Below are positions 53,367 to 61,734 of a DNA stretch of 64,000 nt, one piece after another. Made by a program: the position numbers and the translations under genes. The stretch covers positions 124,001 to 188,000 of the forward strand of contig JADZBE010000039.1 in the NCBI GenBank assembly GCA_020852275.1, in the 5' to 3' direction. The stretch is from Phycisphaerales bacterium (GTDB lineage: Bacteria > Planctomycetota > Phycisphaerae > UBA1845). The notes beneath the pieces were generated by a model that was not told where the DNA came from, did no database searches, and worked only from the letters and a program-made list of their open reading frames with translations. Position 1 is the first letter of the stretch. Every line of letters begins with the position of its first letter.

Positions 53367-53477
53367 GTGTGAGTCCGAGATTGCTCGGACTTGACGGCAG
53401 AATCCGTGAAAAACGTCCGTCTGGGCCCTTGTGTAAGGCCACCCAGCAACCGGACTGAGTCGTTTTTCGCAAGGAGG
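53367..53477 (+). ncRNA. structured 5' leader, possible cis-regulatory RNA
   Basis: Hairpin 1: AGTCCGAG-ATTG-CTCGGACT (53372-53391), at the predicted 5' end. Hairpin 2 is a long nested stem 53408-53468: GAAAAACG/CGTTTTTC, TCCG/CGGA, CTGGG/CCCAG and CCTT/AAGG with a GTGT loop. AAGGAGG follows directly at 53471-53477. It matches no riboswitch class I know. Confidence 0.6.
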
Positions 53478-53482
53478 CTGCG

Positions 53483-53605
53483 ATGACATCGCAAGCCCTG
53501 TATCGAAACGGGGGTCCGGCAAGTCCGTGCGCCGCGGACCCGAGACCCGAGACCCGAGACCCGAGACCCGAGACCCGAGACCCGAGACCCGAGACCCGAG
53601 CCTGA
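53483..53605 (+). CDS. short ORF with strong ribosome-binding site, running through a heptad array
   Basis: 40 codons from the ATG at 53483, five bases after AAGGAGG. It translates 9 units of the heptad repeat as a Pro/Arg/Thr/Glu-rich peptide and stops at TGA 53603. The frame is +1-related to that of the secreted protein starting at 53641: one extra 7-bp unit would fuse the two. It may be the true but currently out-of-frame start of that protein, or a leader peptide. Confidence 0.5.
   Translation: MTSQALYRNGGPASPCAADPRPETRDPRPETRDPRPETRA
53537..53599 (+). repeat. heptanucleotide array (GACCCGA), 9 perfect units
   Basis: Nine identical tandem copies of GACCCGA, the only perfect heptad array in the window, between the strong start at 53483 and the signal peptide at 53641. 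Confidence 0.95.
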
Positions 53606-53640
53606 AGGCTCGAACCGGATTCGCTAGGAGGGCCACACTC

Positions 53641-54189
53641 ATGGTCCTCGTGGGAGGTGGACTGCTCTTGCCCTGGGTTTGGTCCCTGAACGCGGCAGCC
53701 CCGTCGGCGGGAACCATCGTTCTTCTCAAGCCCGCGACCGGCGACCCCAGCGTGGCGCACCGCTCGCCTGACCAGGAGCCGACTCCGGAGTCCGGTCCGG
53801 CTTGGATGGATATCGCCCCGTTCTCCTTTCCCGCGGTCGTTGAGGCCGACCCCGCTGCCAATCCGGAATCCGCGGCGGGGATGCTCATCGCGTACACGTG
53901 GACGGGCAACAACGGCACGGCGTGGGACAACTCGGGTAACTGGTCCAGCGCCGGCGGGGGGTATCCGGATGACTGCGGCGATGACGCGACGATCCCATCA
54001 GGGACATGGGACATTACCCTGGTTGCCCTGCAGATCGACGACCTGGAGGTATCCGGAAGCGTCGATTTCGACGGCTCGGCACAGAGTCCGCCGGTGCTCA
54101 AGGCCGACAGCATCACGCTCAGCGGTTCCGGGGCAATCACGCTGACGTTTACGTCCACCTGTACGCTTAAGACGTTCGGGTGCCCGTAA
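53641..54189 (+). CDS. hypothetical secreted protein with W-NWS-DDA motif
   Basis: 182 residues from ATG 53641, which has its own AGGAGG nine bases upstream. The hydrophobic 'MVLVGGGLLLPWVWSLNAAAPSA' is a signal peptide. The upstream in-frame residues 'FARRATL' would make a better n-region if translation began earlier. The mature part has 'YTWTGNNGTAWDNSGNWSSAGGGYPDDCGDDATIPSG', a motif shared with the protein at 55408, then a short beta-strand repeat region. Function unknown; such motifs start beta-helical surface domains. Confidence 0.65.
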   Translation: MVLVGGGLLLPWVWSLNAAAPSAGTIVLLKPATGDPSVAHRSPDQEPTPESGPAWMDIAPFSFPAVVEADPAANPESAAGMLIAYTWTGNNGTAWDNSGNWSSAGGGYPDDCGDDATIPSGTWDITLVALQIDDLEVSGSVDFDGSAQSPPVLKADSITLSGSGAITLTFTSTCTLKTFGCP

Positions 54190-54226
54190 CGGGACCGGAC
54201 GTTTCTTCTTTTCGGAGGTCACGCAC

Positions 54227-55315
54227 ATGCGACCCATGCTCTATCTTGCGCTGTTGTTTACGGCCTGCGACTTTGGCGCACACACTGCGTGCGCCCGGCC
54301 TCCCAAAGGCTACGCCGAAGTGAAGGTCACAGACGACCCGACGACATTTGAGTACTTTCCGAGGATCAATAATCGCGGGCAGATCGTCTTCACCAGCCGC
54401 AATCCCGGCGACGGTAATGACGATCTGGATGAGATTTTCCTGTACGACAACGGGAACATCACTCAGATCACGGACAACCGCAAGGGCGATCGCTGGCCCG
54501 ACATCAATGACGAGGGAACCATCGTCTGGAGCAGCGAGATCGGTCCCGAAGGAGAGTGGGACCGCACTTTCGAGATCATGATGCGCACGCCGGACGGGCG
54601 CATCCGTCGGTTGACCGACGACGCCAGTGACGACTATGAGCCCAGAATCAACAACCTGGGCCACGTTGCCTGGTACAGGGACTTCGGCTATGGATGCGCG
54701 CTCGACGCATGGCGGTCGGAGATATTCTTCTTCGACGGTCAAAGCGAAAACCGCATTACGTTCGATGCGGAGGGTCCGGACGCTTTCTCGAACCAGCTCC
54801 GAGATCTCAATGATCTCGATGAGATGGTCTGGACGAAGTACAACTTCTGCGTGGTCGGCTGGTGGGATTCGGACATCATCCTGTACCGCGATGGAAGGAT
54901 GAAGCAGCTTGATCCCGACTACTCGTTTGAGCCGCAAGTGCCCACTATTAACAACGACGGCCTCGTGGTGTGGATGAACAATTTCAACGAGGACGGTCGT
55001 TGGGGGTTGCAGGCTTGGGAAAATGGTGTCGTGTCGGACTTGACCCAATGGGGTTCCGTTCCGGTCGTTAACGCATCTGGAGAAATCGCCTTCCACCGGG
55101 GATATGGTGGGGGGCGTGCTGAAATCTGGACGTACACAAACGGAGGATTCAGACAAATGACGTCTGATGGTGGGTTGAACATGGTTCCCACCATCAATGA
55201 TCGGGGAGACATTGCTTTCGACTCGGGCGACGCTTTCGTCACCGACATTCGACTGCTGGTCAATGGTGGAGGAGTTCATCGCTACGGGAGTCCGCGCCAG
55301 ATCCCCAGCAGATGA
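54227..55315 (+). CDS. secreted beta-propeller-like protein
   Basis: 362 residues. Signal peptide up to about residue 22. Then six to seven repeats of a TolB/propeller-like unit, each with 'P.IN..G.IVW.S.......D.EIF.YDNG....ITD' (for example 'EYFPRINNRGQIVFTSRNPGDGNDDLDEIFLYDNG'). GGAGG lies ten bases before the ATG. Base composition is less GC-rich toward its 3' end than its neighbours. Function unknown, probably extracellular binding. Confidence 0.75.
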   Translation: MRPMLYLALLFTACDFGAHTACARPPKGYAEVKVTDDPTTFEYFPRINNRGQIVFTSRNPGDGNDDLDEIFLYDNGNITQITDNRKGDRWPDINDEGTIVWSSEIGPEGEWDRTFEIMMRTPDGRIRRLTDDASDDYEPRINNLGHVAWYRDFGYGCALDAWRSEIFFFDGQSENRITFDAEGPDAFSNQLRDLNDLDEMVWTKYNFCVVGWWDSDIILYRDGRMKQLDPDYSFEPQVPTINNDGLVVWMNNFNEDGRWGLQAWENGVVSDLTQWGSVPVVNASGEIAFHRGYGGGRAEIWTYTNGGFRQMTSDGGLNMVPTINDRGDIAFDSGDAFVTDIRLLVNGGGVHRYGSPRQIPSR

Positions 55316-55362
55316 AAGTCGTTTCCTGTCTTGAACTTGCTTTCAACAACGATATCCCTGTG

Positions 55363-55382
55363 GATTGGGTATATCCCCAATC
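55363..55382 (+). other. hairpin in the leader of the 55408 gene
   Basis: GATTGGG and CCCAATC pair perfectly around TATATC, 25 bp before the AAGGAGA ribosome-binding site. Role unknown. Confidence 0.4.
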
Positions 55383-55407
55383 ATTGGGATCATAAGGAGA
55401 TACAAAC

Positions 55408-56340
55408 ATGTTGGAGAAACTTCTGCGCATTCTTGGGATTGCGCTTGTTGTGCTGGCCGTATGCATGTGCGGTGCTCCGGCAATCGCGCAAGATACGTGT
55501 ACGTTTACAGCGACTTCAGGTGTTTGGGATTCCGGCGGCAACTGGAGTTGCGGTCACGCTCCCGGAGGAGGCGACGACGCGGTGATTCCTTCCGGCAAGA
55601 CCTGTCGGATCGAGAACATGTCGAACTTCGCGTTCGCCAAGACGATCGATGTGGACGGCACGCTGGAGATTCGCGGCGAGACGCTCATCCTCGGCGCCAC
55701 CACCGAAATCGACACTACGTCCAATGTGGATGGGAATGTGTACTTCGAGAAGGTTGGGAGCGACAACGCGGTCATCGTGTGCCGCGGTGCCTGGGTGACA
55801 ATCAACGGGACGGGCGCACTCAACGCGAGCAAGGCCGTGAACTCGAACTACGAGGGCCGGTTGGAGTGTTGCTCCACGGGGTGCGGGCACAATGGCGACG
55901 GTTTCATTTTCGGCAGTAGTCTGACCGTAAAGGGAAGCATGGGTATCCGGGCCTGCGTTGAAGTCAACGGAACAGCCAAGGTTGACTATTCCGGCGACAC
56001 GATGCAGGTTGGGGACGGCGCGGGAATCGCTTGCGCCGATAACACTTGCGATGGACCCGAAATCACAGGGACCGGGAAATTCAAGGTTACGAGCGGAACG
56101 CTTCGCTTTGGCGCTGTTGGGTACGAAAACGCAGATGCACCCAAGTGGGAGATATCCGGCGGCGAGATCGAAGTATTCGCCGATGGAAACTTCGGCAGCA
56201 TCGAGGCCAACAACCACATCAAGATCACAGCGGATGGCGGCACAATTGATTTCGGCGATAACTTCTTATCTAATGGAGGCGTAGAAATCACCAACGCAAC
56301 CATGATCAAGGCGGCGGGCAAGACCGTGCGATTCCGGTAG
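55408..56340 (+). CDS. secreted beta-helix-like protein with W-NWS-DDA motif
   Basis: 310 residues. Signal peptide ending APAIA-QDT. The mature N terminus 'FTATSGVWDSGGNWSCGHAPGGGDDAVIPSGKTCRIEN' shares the W..GGNWS...DDA.IPSG motif with the protein at 53641. The rest is a run of short beta-strand repeats ('KTIDVDGTLEIRGETLILGATTEID', 'GTGKFKVTSGTLRF') that look like a right-handed beta helix. AAGGAGATACAAAC before the ATG is an excellent ribosome-binding site, and a terminator follows. Surface or secreted role inferred. Confidence 0.75.
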   Translation: MLEKLLRILGIALVVLAVCMCGAPAIAQDTCTFTATSGVWDSGGNWSCGHAPGGGDDAVIPSGKTCRIENMSNFAFAKTIDVDGTLEIRGETLILGATTEIDTTSNVDGNVYFEKVGSDNAVIVCRGAWVTINGTGALNASKAVNSNYEGRLECCSTGCGHNGDGFIFGSSLTVKGSMGIRACVEVNGTAKVDYSGDTMQVGDGAGIACADNTCDGPEITGTGKFKVTSGTLRFGAVGYENADAPKWEISGGEIEVFADGNFGSIEANNHIKITADGGTIDFGDNFLSNGGVEITNATMIKAAGKTVRFR

Positions 56341-56375
56341 TTCCCCAATTGCCTGCGAACTAATAGAAGCTGGAC

Positions 56376-56406
56376 GGGGGCGCCACCGGGTGCCCCCCTT
56401 TTTTTC
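56376..56406 (+). terminator. rho-independent terminator of the secreted-protein gene
   Basis: GGGGGCGCC stem with GGGTGCCCCC (one G-T pair), followed by eight T, 36 bp after the stop codon. Confidence 0.9.
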
Positions 56407-56514
56407 TCCGGTCCTTGGTCGGCCAGTTGATCAACGACGTGTGGCTTGTAGGCTTATGTGTTTGCCCCTGATTCAATGCACAGCAGCCTGTGGGGGCGAG
56501 CGGTGGCGACAGGC

Positions 56515-56977
56515 CTAGGCTGTGGTTTTCGCCCGGTACTCGTCGTCGATCAGCGCTTGGTTCCGCGCGGCCATCCGCGCTCGGTCCCATAGCTGGTTCG
56601 CGGTCAGGCCCCGGTCTTGATCCGCGATCTCCGCCGGGGGCTGTCGAGGCACGCCTTGCGGCACGTCGCTTGATCGCGAGGGCGGTTGCTGACCCGGATG
56701 CAGGACGCGGGGCGGTCGCGCGCCACCACGCGGAACCTCGCCGCGCGGGGCGTTGCGCGGTCCGCTTTGCGCTTCGGTGTTTTCCATCGCGGCCGTAGCG
56801 TCTGCTCCAAGGCACGCTGTGGCCGCGATATCGTCGTGTGAGATCTTTCAGCGAGAAGTGAATGGCCGTTCGACCACCGACATCATGCACATTTCTCAGT
56901 AAGTCGTGGAGCATAGGTTCGGCCTGCTCAGGATATCCTTGGCGCGTGGCGAGTTCGACGATGAACTGGATGGGCAT
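56515..56977 (-). pseudogene. possible frameshifted small CDS
   Basis: From ATG 56977 the frame reads 'MPIQFIVELATRQGYPEQ' and on to 'TAIHFSLKDL' around 56840. A second frame then reads 'HDDIAATACLGADATAAMENTEAQ' and ends 'LTANQLWDRARMAARNQALIDDEYRAKTTA' at 56515. Joined by a one-base shift near 56835 they would make a ~150-residue protein. No known family and no ribosome-binding site, so this is weak. Otherwise the gap 56341-57030 holds only the terminator. Confidence 0.3.
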
Positions 56978-57030
56978 GACCGGCGCCCGCCGCGAATCGT
57001 CACGCCCGAGTTTCTCTGGGAGTCTTGAGT

Positions 57031-57222
57031 ATGATCGACAAACATGAGAACGCGGCGCCCGGCGACCCTCTCATTGATGAAGTGAGGGCGATCCGAATGG
57101 CGATCGGTGAAGAATACGGAAACGACGTCCATCGACTCTGCGAGCACCTTCGTGAAATCGAGAAGCGCTTTGCCGGCCGAGTCGTTTCCCTGCCGGGTAC
57201 GACGGAATCAGTCGACGCGTGA
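57031..57222 (+). CDS. small conserved protein, antitoxin-like
   Basis: 63 residues: 'PLIDEVRAIRMAIGEEYGNDVHRLCEHLREIEKRFAGRVVSLP'. I recognise the pattern from short orphan proteins common in planctomycetes and cyanobacteria, sometimes next to toxins. No toxin gene is adjacent. GGGAG precedes the ATG. Confidence 0.65.
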   Translation: MIDKHENAAPGDPLIDEVRAIRMAIGEEYGNDVHRLCEHLREIEKRFAGRVVSLPGTTESVDA

Positions 57223-57294
57223 AAGCGGGCCGTGCGGGCGGACGCGGTGCGACCGCGCTCGCACGATAGCGGTCCGCCCATTATCGTGCCCTCC

Positions 57295-59484
57295 ATGACC
57301 CGTGACGACATCTGCTCGCAGTTTCTCGACCGCCTGACCTTCTCGCCCTATCCCTTTCAGGAAGAAGCCCTGCTCGCCTGGTTCGGCGACGGCGAGGGCG
57401 TGCTGGTCACCGCGCCGACGGGGATGGGGAAGACGCTCGTGGCGGAGGCGGCCATCTTCGAGGCGCTGTCCACCCGGACGAAACTCTACTACACCACGCC
57501 GCTGATCGCGCTGACGGATCAGAAGTTCCGCGAGTTTCAGGGCAAAGCGGAGGTGTGGGGCTTTCGGCGGGACGACGTGGGCCTCATCACCGGCAACCGC
57601 AAGGTCAACCCGGACGCGGTGGTGCGCGTCGTCGTGGCGGAAATCCTGCTGAATCACCTGCTGTCCGGCGAGGAATCGTTCGACGACGTCTCCGGCGTGG
57701 TGATGGACGAGTTCCACTACTTCAACGACTACGAGCGCGGCACGGTCTGGGAGCTGTCGCTGGTGCTGCTGCCGAAGAACGTGCGGCTCATGCTCCTGTC
57801 GGCCACGGTGGGCAACGCGCCGGAGTTTGTGTCCTGGCTGCGGAAGGAGCACGGGCGGACGCTGAATCTGGTGCGCACCGACGAGCGCCGCGTCCCGCTG
57901 GAATACGCATGGGTCGGCGACAAGCTGCTCACCGAGCTGCTGCCGGAGATGGTCACCGACGACGACGCCACGCAGCGCTCGCCCGCGCTGGTCTTCTGCT
58001 TCAACCGCGACGAGTGCTGGGAGGTGGCCGAGGTGATGAAGGGGCTTTCGCTTGTCAATGCGCAGACGCGCGCGGAGATCGAGAAGTCCCTCCCCGCGGC
58101 GGAGTTCAGCGACGGCGTCGGGCCCAAGCTGCGGCAGATGCTCATCCGCGGCGTCGGCGTCCACCACGCGGGCGTGCTTCCCAAGTACAAGGAGTTCATC
58201 GAGGATCTCTTCCTGCGCAAGCTCGTGCCCTTTGTCATCTGCACGGAAACGCTGGCCGCGGGCATCAACCTCCCCGCGCGCTCCGTCGTGCTCAGCACGC
58301 TGCTCAAAGGACCGCCGCGCGAGCGCAAGCTGATCTTCCCCTCGACGGCGCATCAGATCTTCGGCCGCGCGGGGCGCCCGCAGTTCGACAAGAAGGGCTA
58401 CGTCCACGCGATGGCGCACGAGGACGACGCGCGCATCGCCAAGTGGAAGAAAAAGTACGACCAGATCGACCCGAAGTCGAAAGACCCCGGCATTCTCCGG
58501 GCGAAGAAAGACCTCGAACGCAAGCGCCCCACGCGTCGCACCCACGAGCAATACTGGACGGAAGGACAGTTCAAGACGCTCATCGCGGCCGGTCCGGGCA
58601 AGCTTGCCTCGCGCTCGATGATTCCGTACCAGGTTCTCGTTTACCTGCTGCGGCGCTACGACTCGCTGGCCCACGTCCGCGAGTTCCTCGGCAAGCGTTT
58701 CAACACGCCCGACCAGATCGAGAGCTTCCAGCGGCAGCTCGACCACATGATCGCCAACCTCGCGGCCATGGGGTTCGTGGAGATGCAGCCCGACGGTCTG
58801 CACGTGAAGCTGACGGAGCGCATCGCGGAGTTGACGTTTTTCCGCAGCGTGGATCCGCTGTACGGCGTGTACCTCGCGTCGCGGCTGAACACCGCGGACT
58901 TCACGGAGAAGAGCCTGGCGCTGGAGTCGGTGCTGCCGCTGCCGCCGTCGGTGGAGCGGGCGGTGCGGCCGCCGGAGGACCTGCCGCCGGGACCGCTGGA
59001 GACGAACGAGCTGCGCCCGCTGATGATCCAGATGGGCGTCGTCAGCTCCGGCGTCGGCAGCGGGGGGGGGAAGGATGAGGAGCCGCAGGACGACGCTCGA
59101 CTCCACGCCGAGCCGCTGTGGGAAGAGGAGCCGCCGCCGCGCCCGCCCGTGTTCGCGGAGATGCTCAAGATCGCGTTCGACGCGCAGCTCCCCTCGCCGG
59201 AGGAGATTCTGATCCAGCCGAAGTGGGTCGCCGGCGGCGTGGCACAGGCGGAGAGCAGCTTCTACAAGTTCGTCCGCAGCCGGAACCTCGACAAGCAGGA
59301 AGGGCTGGTCCTGCGACATCTTCTGCGCCTGGTTATTCTCGCCGGCGAGTTCTTCGAGAAGACGACGGACCCGCAGTATCAGCAGCTCGCGGATGTCGCC
59401 ACCCGCGCCGCGCAGCAGGTCGATCCGCGCTACACCGACCGCTTCCTCGCGGAAGCGAAGCAGGCGCACGCCTTGCCGCTTTAA
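57295..59484 (+). CDS. Ski2-like DExH superfamily 2 helicase
   Basis: 729 residues. Walker A 'TAPTGMGKT' (about 39-47), motif II 'DEFHYF', motif III 'LLSATVGN', motif V 'TETLAAGINLPARSVV' and motif VI 'HQIFGRAGRPQFDKKG', the last being diagnostic for Ski2/Mtr4/Hel308-type enzymes. C-terminal winged-helix and helical segments follow, with an acidic Pro-rich linker around 590-625. An RNA helicase role is likely; DNA repair (Hel308-like) is an alternative. The frame is open to 57232 but 57295 is the ATG next to conserved sequence. Confidence 0.88.
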   Translation: MTRDDICSQFLDRLTFSPYPFQEEALLAWFGDGEGVLVTAPTGMGKTLVAEAAIFEALSTRTKLYYTTPLIALTDQKFREFQGKAEVWGFRRDDVGLITGNRKVNPDAVVRVVVAEILLNHLLSGEESFDDVSGVVMDEFHYFNDYERGTVWELSLVLLPKNVRLMLLSATVGNAPEFVSWLRKEHGRTLNLVRTDERRVPLEYAWVGDKLLTELLPEMVTDDDATQRSPALVFCFNRDECWEVAEVMKGLSLVNAQTRAEIEKSLPAAEFSDGVGPKLRQMLIRGVGVHHAGVLPKYKEFIEDLFLRKLVPFVICTETLAAGINLPARSVVLSTLLKGPPRERKLIFPSTAHQIFGRAGRPQFDKKGYVHAMAHEDDARIAKWKKKYDQIDPKSKDPGILRAKKDLERKRPTRRTHEQYWTEGQFKTLIAAGPGKLASRSMIPYQVLVYLLRRYDSLAHVREFLGKRFNTPDQIESFQRQLDHMIANLAAMGFVEMQPDGLHVKLTERIAELTFFRSVDPLYGVYLASRLNTADFTEKSLALESVLPLPPSVERAVRPPEDLPPGPLETNELRPLMIQMGVVSSGVGSGGGKDEEPQDDARLHAEPLWEEEPPPRPPVFAEMLKIAFDAQLPSPEEILIQPKWVAGGVAQAESSFYKFVRSRNLDKQEGLVLRHLLRLVILAGEFFEKTTDPQYQQLADVATRAAQQVDPRYTDRFLAEAKQAHALPL

Positions 59485-59531
59485 GGGCGGCGGTTGGCGC
59501 CGGACACAGTCGTGTCACAGTTTGCATTTCG

Positions 59532-59610
59532 GAGCCGCGACCGTAAGGGAGCGTTTCTTCCATGCCCCCAAAAAAGCCGTGGGGGGACCGCTTCCTCACG
59601 GGCGCGGCTC
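59532..59610. repeat. family-C inverted pair
   Basis: GAGCCGCGACCG-type arm (59532-59553) and inverted arm (59589-59610) separated by 35 bp, downstream of the helicase gene. Confidence 0.85.
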
Positions 59611-59699
59611 GGACAGACCCGCGCTGGCGAGTCCAGGCTCGGACACTACGCCAGACACGCCCGCGGTTGACCGGAGCGACCGCTCCGTCAGCAGTTCTT

Positions 59700-59795
59700 T
59701 CACCCTCCGCCGCGCTTGACGAGGAGGAACACCATCGCGGCCAGGGCCGCGCCGACAAGAATCTTCATCATTAATTCCACGACCGGTTTCTCCAT
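59700..59795 (-). CDS. possible 31-residue membrane peptide
   Basis: 'MEKPVVELMMKILVGAALAAMVFLLVKRGGG', one membrane helix with a positive C-terminal end. An internal start at 59768 is also possible. No strong ribosome-binding site. Could be chance, but the hydrophobic-then-basic design is typical of small membrane proteins. Confidence 0.35.
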   Translation of the reverse strand: MEKPVVELMMKILVGAALAAMVFLLVKRGGG

Positions 59796-59938
59796 GCGCC
59801 GACGCCCCGGGGGATCGAGGCTCTCAGAGCATTGTAGCTCGTCTGGCACAAGCCTGGCAGTCGCGGCCTGTCGTGTGCGGCAGCTTATCCTGGCAAGTGT
59901 TTTCCAGGGTATCGCTTCGCTGAAATCACATCTTATCC

Positions 59939-60006
59939 GAGCCGTGACCGAAGGGGAGCGTTCCCGCTTTCGAGCGTTGGAATCCGCTTCCTTACGGGCG
60001 CGGCTC
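59939..60006. repeat. family-C inverted pair
   Basis: Arms at 59939-59960 and 59985-60006, 24 bp apart, followed by a second GGGCGCGGC unit at a 15-bp step. Confidence 0.85.
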
Positions 60007-60221
60007 TGAACGGGCGCGGCTTGGAAAGACAAGCGATGCCATAATCCTGGGGCGCAGCCTTGGTCGTGTCGGAGAGCGGCACGGTCTGGCGTACTTGTCT
60101 GACCGTGACAAGCAAGGCAAGACCCTGGCGAGAGGAGTACCGTTGACCCTGCCACCGCCGCCGGCTCAGTTTCCCTCTTGCGTGGACCCACTTGGTATCG
60201 AGTTGATGTCGAGTCCCGCGA

Positions 60222-60287
60222 GCACTGCTCACAGAGCAGGGGCATGCGGCACTGCTCTCAGAGCAGGGGCACCCGGCACTGCTCGCG
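60222..60287 (+). repeat. 27-bp tandem repeat, about 2.5 copies
   Basis: Units at 60222-60248 and 60249-60275 plus a partial third, each with GCACTGCT...AGAGCAG, related in design to the 28-bp array at 5105. From about 60343 to 60441 a degenerate ~18-bp repeat (GGTCNGTGNRTG type) leads to the MFS gene start. Confidence 0.8.
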
Positions 60288-60441
60288 GCGCTTGTGCGGC
60301 GGTCGGCGAATCGTTCTATTACGTTGCGACCGTCGTCTGGGGCATGGGTCGGTCCATGTGACGCGGTCCGTGCATGTGGCAACGTCGGTCTGTGAGGCGA
60401 GCGTGGTCTGTGGCGCGAGGTCGGTTCGTGCGGAGAGCGCG

Positions 60442-61734
60442 ATGAGAGTTGACGTCTATCTGCGCCTGTCCGGCATGATGCTGTTGCAGTACGCCGTGTG
60501 GGGCGCGTGGCTGCCGGTGGCGTCGCGCTACCTCGGGGCGAGCGGGGCGGAAGGCGGGTTGGGTTTCACCGGCTCCCAGATCGGCTGGATCCTCGGTTTG
60601 GGCGGTTCGGTTGGCGCCGTCTGCGCGCCGTTCGTGGCGGGTCAGCTCGCAGATCGCAGATTCAGCACGGAGCGCGTGCTGGCGTGCCTGCTGCTCCTGG
60701 GCGGCGTGCTCAAGTGGATCACGGCTGCGCAGACGACGTTCGCGGCGTGGCTGGGGCTGTCCATCGTGTACAGCATTCTCTACATGCCCACGCTGGCGCT
60801 GACCAACTCACTGGCGTTTGCGCACCTGAAGGACGGCAAACGTGAGTTTCCGTGGGTGCGCGTGTGGGGGACGCTGGGGTGGATCGCCGCGAGCTGGGCG
60901 TTTCCGATGCTCTTCCTTCAGAGCAACCTTCACTGGCAGTGGATGCCGCCGTTCGTCGTCGGGACGGAGCATTCCGACGTGGTCGCGCGGCTGGCGCACG
61001 CGCTGCGATTCTCCGGAGCGATGTCCATCCTGTACGCGAGCTTCTGCCTCCGGCTGCCGCACACGCCGCCGCGGCGCGACGCGGTCGAGAAACTAGCGAT
61101 TGCACGCGCCGCTCGGCTCTTCGCGCGTCCGTCGTTTTGCCTCCTCGTGGTGGTCAGCCTCGCCATCGCGGCCATCCACCAGATTTACTTCCTGCAGACG
61201 TTTCCATTCCTCAAGTCGATCGGGCTGCTGGACAGCGAAGCCGGTCCGGCGATGACCGTGGGGCAGTTTGCGGAGATCCTGATTCTGCCGGCGCTGGGCT
61301 TTCTGCTGGCGAAGCTGGGTTTCCGCTGGGTCATTACGCTCGGCGCCGCGGCGTATTTCGCGCGGTACGTCGTTTTCGCGACCCCGGGCTTGCCGCCCTG
61401 GTTGATCGTCGCGAGCCAGGCGTTCCATGGGCTGTGCTACTCGTGCTTTTTCGCGGCGTCCTATATCTACGTGGATCGGCTGGCGCCGTCTGACGTGCGG
61501 CACACGGCCCAGACCCTGTTCGGCATCCTCATCCTGGGCGGCGGACCGATCTTCGGCGGGATACTCTCCGGCCGGTTGCAGGCGTGGTGCACGGTGAACG
61601 ATGTTACACCGGCGGTGGTGAACTACTCGCCGCTCTGGTATGTTCTGGCGGGTATCGGTTTGGCCTGCGCGCTGCTCATCGCGGTCCTGTTCAGGGATGA
61701 GACGGGCGCGGCGGCATCGAAGGAGGAAGCATGA
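60442..61734 (+). CDS. MFS transporter, nucleoside-H+ symporter type
   Basis: 430 residues, 12 helices. 'LSGMMLLQYAVWGAWLPVASRYLG' and 'GFTGSQIGWILGLGGSVGAVCAPFVAGQLADRRFSTERVLACLLLLGG' match the NupG/XapB-type nucleoside-H+ symporter group, with 'REFPWVRVWGTLGWIAASW' and 'PSDVRHTAQTLFGILILGGGPIFGG' later. The start at 60442 has GGAG eight bases upstream; the longer frame reads repeats. The stop overlaps the next gene by four bases (ATGA type). Confidence 0.88.
   Translation: MRVDVYLRLSGMMLLQYAVWGAWLPVASRYLGASGAEGGLGFTGSQIGWILGLGGSVGAVCAPFVAGQLADRRFSTERVLACLLLLGGVLKWITAAQTTFAAWLGLSIVYSILYMPTLALTNSLAFAHLKDGKREFPWVRVWGTLGWIAASWAFPMLFLQSNLHWQWMPPFVVGTEHSDVVARLAHALRFSGAMSILYASFCLRLPHTPPRRDAVEKLAIARAARLFARPSFCLLVVVSLAIAAIHQIYFLQTFPFLKSIGLLDSEAGPAMTVGQFAEILILPALGFLLAKLGFRWVITLGAAAYFARYVVFATPGLPPWLIVASQAFHGLCYSCFFAASYIYVDRLAPSDVRHTAQTLFGILILGGGPIFGGILSGRLQAWCTVNDVTPAVVNYSPLWYVLAGIGLACALLIAVLFRDETGAAASKEEA

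Noticed and set aside
53367-53477. Cyclic-di-GMP riboswitch
   Set aside because: The CAAACC and GACGCAAAG boxes expected for the GEMM class are missing.
57208-59469. A 753-codon frame antisense to the helicase
   Set aside because: It is an antisense shadow of a clearly conserved helicase with intact motifs.
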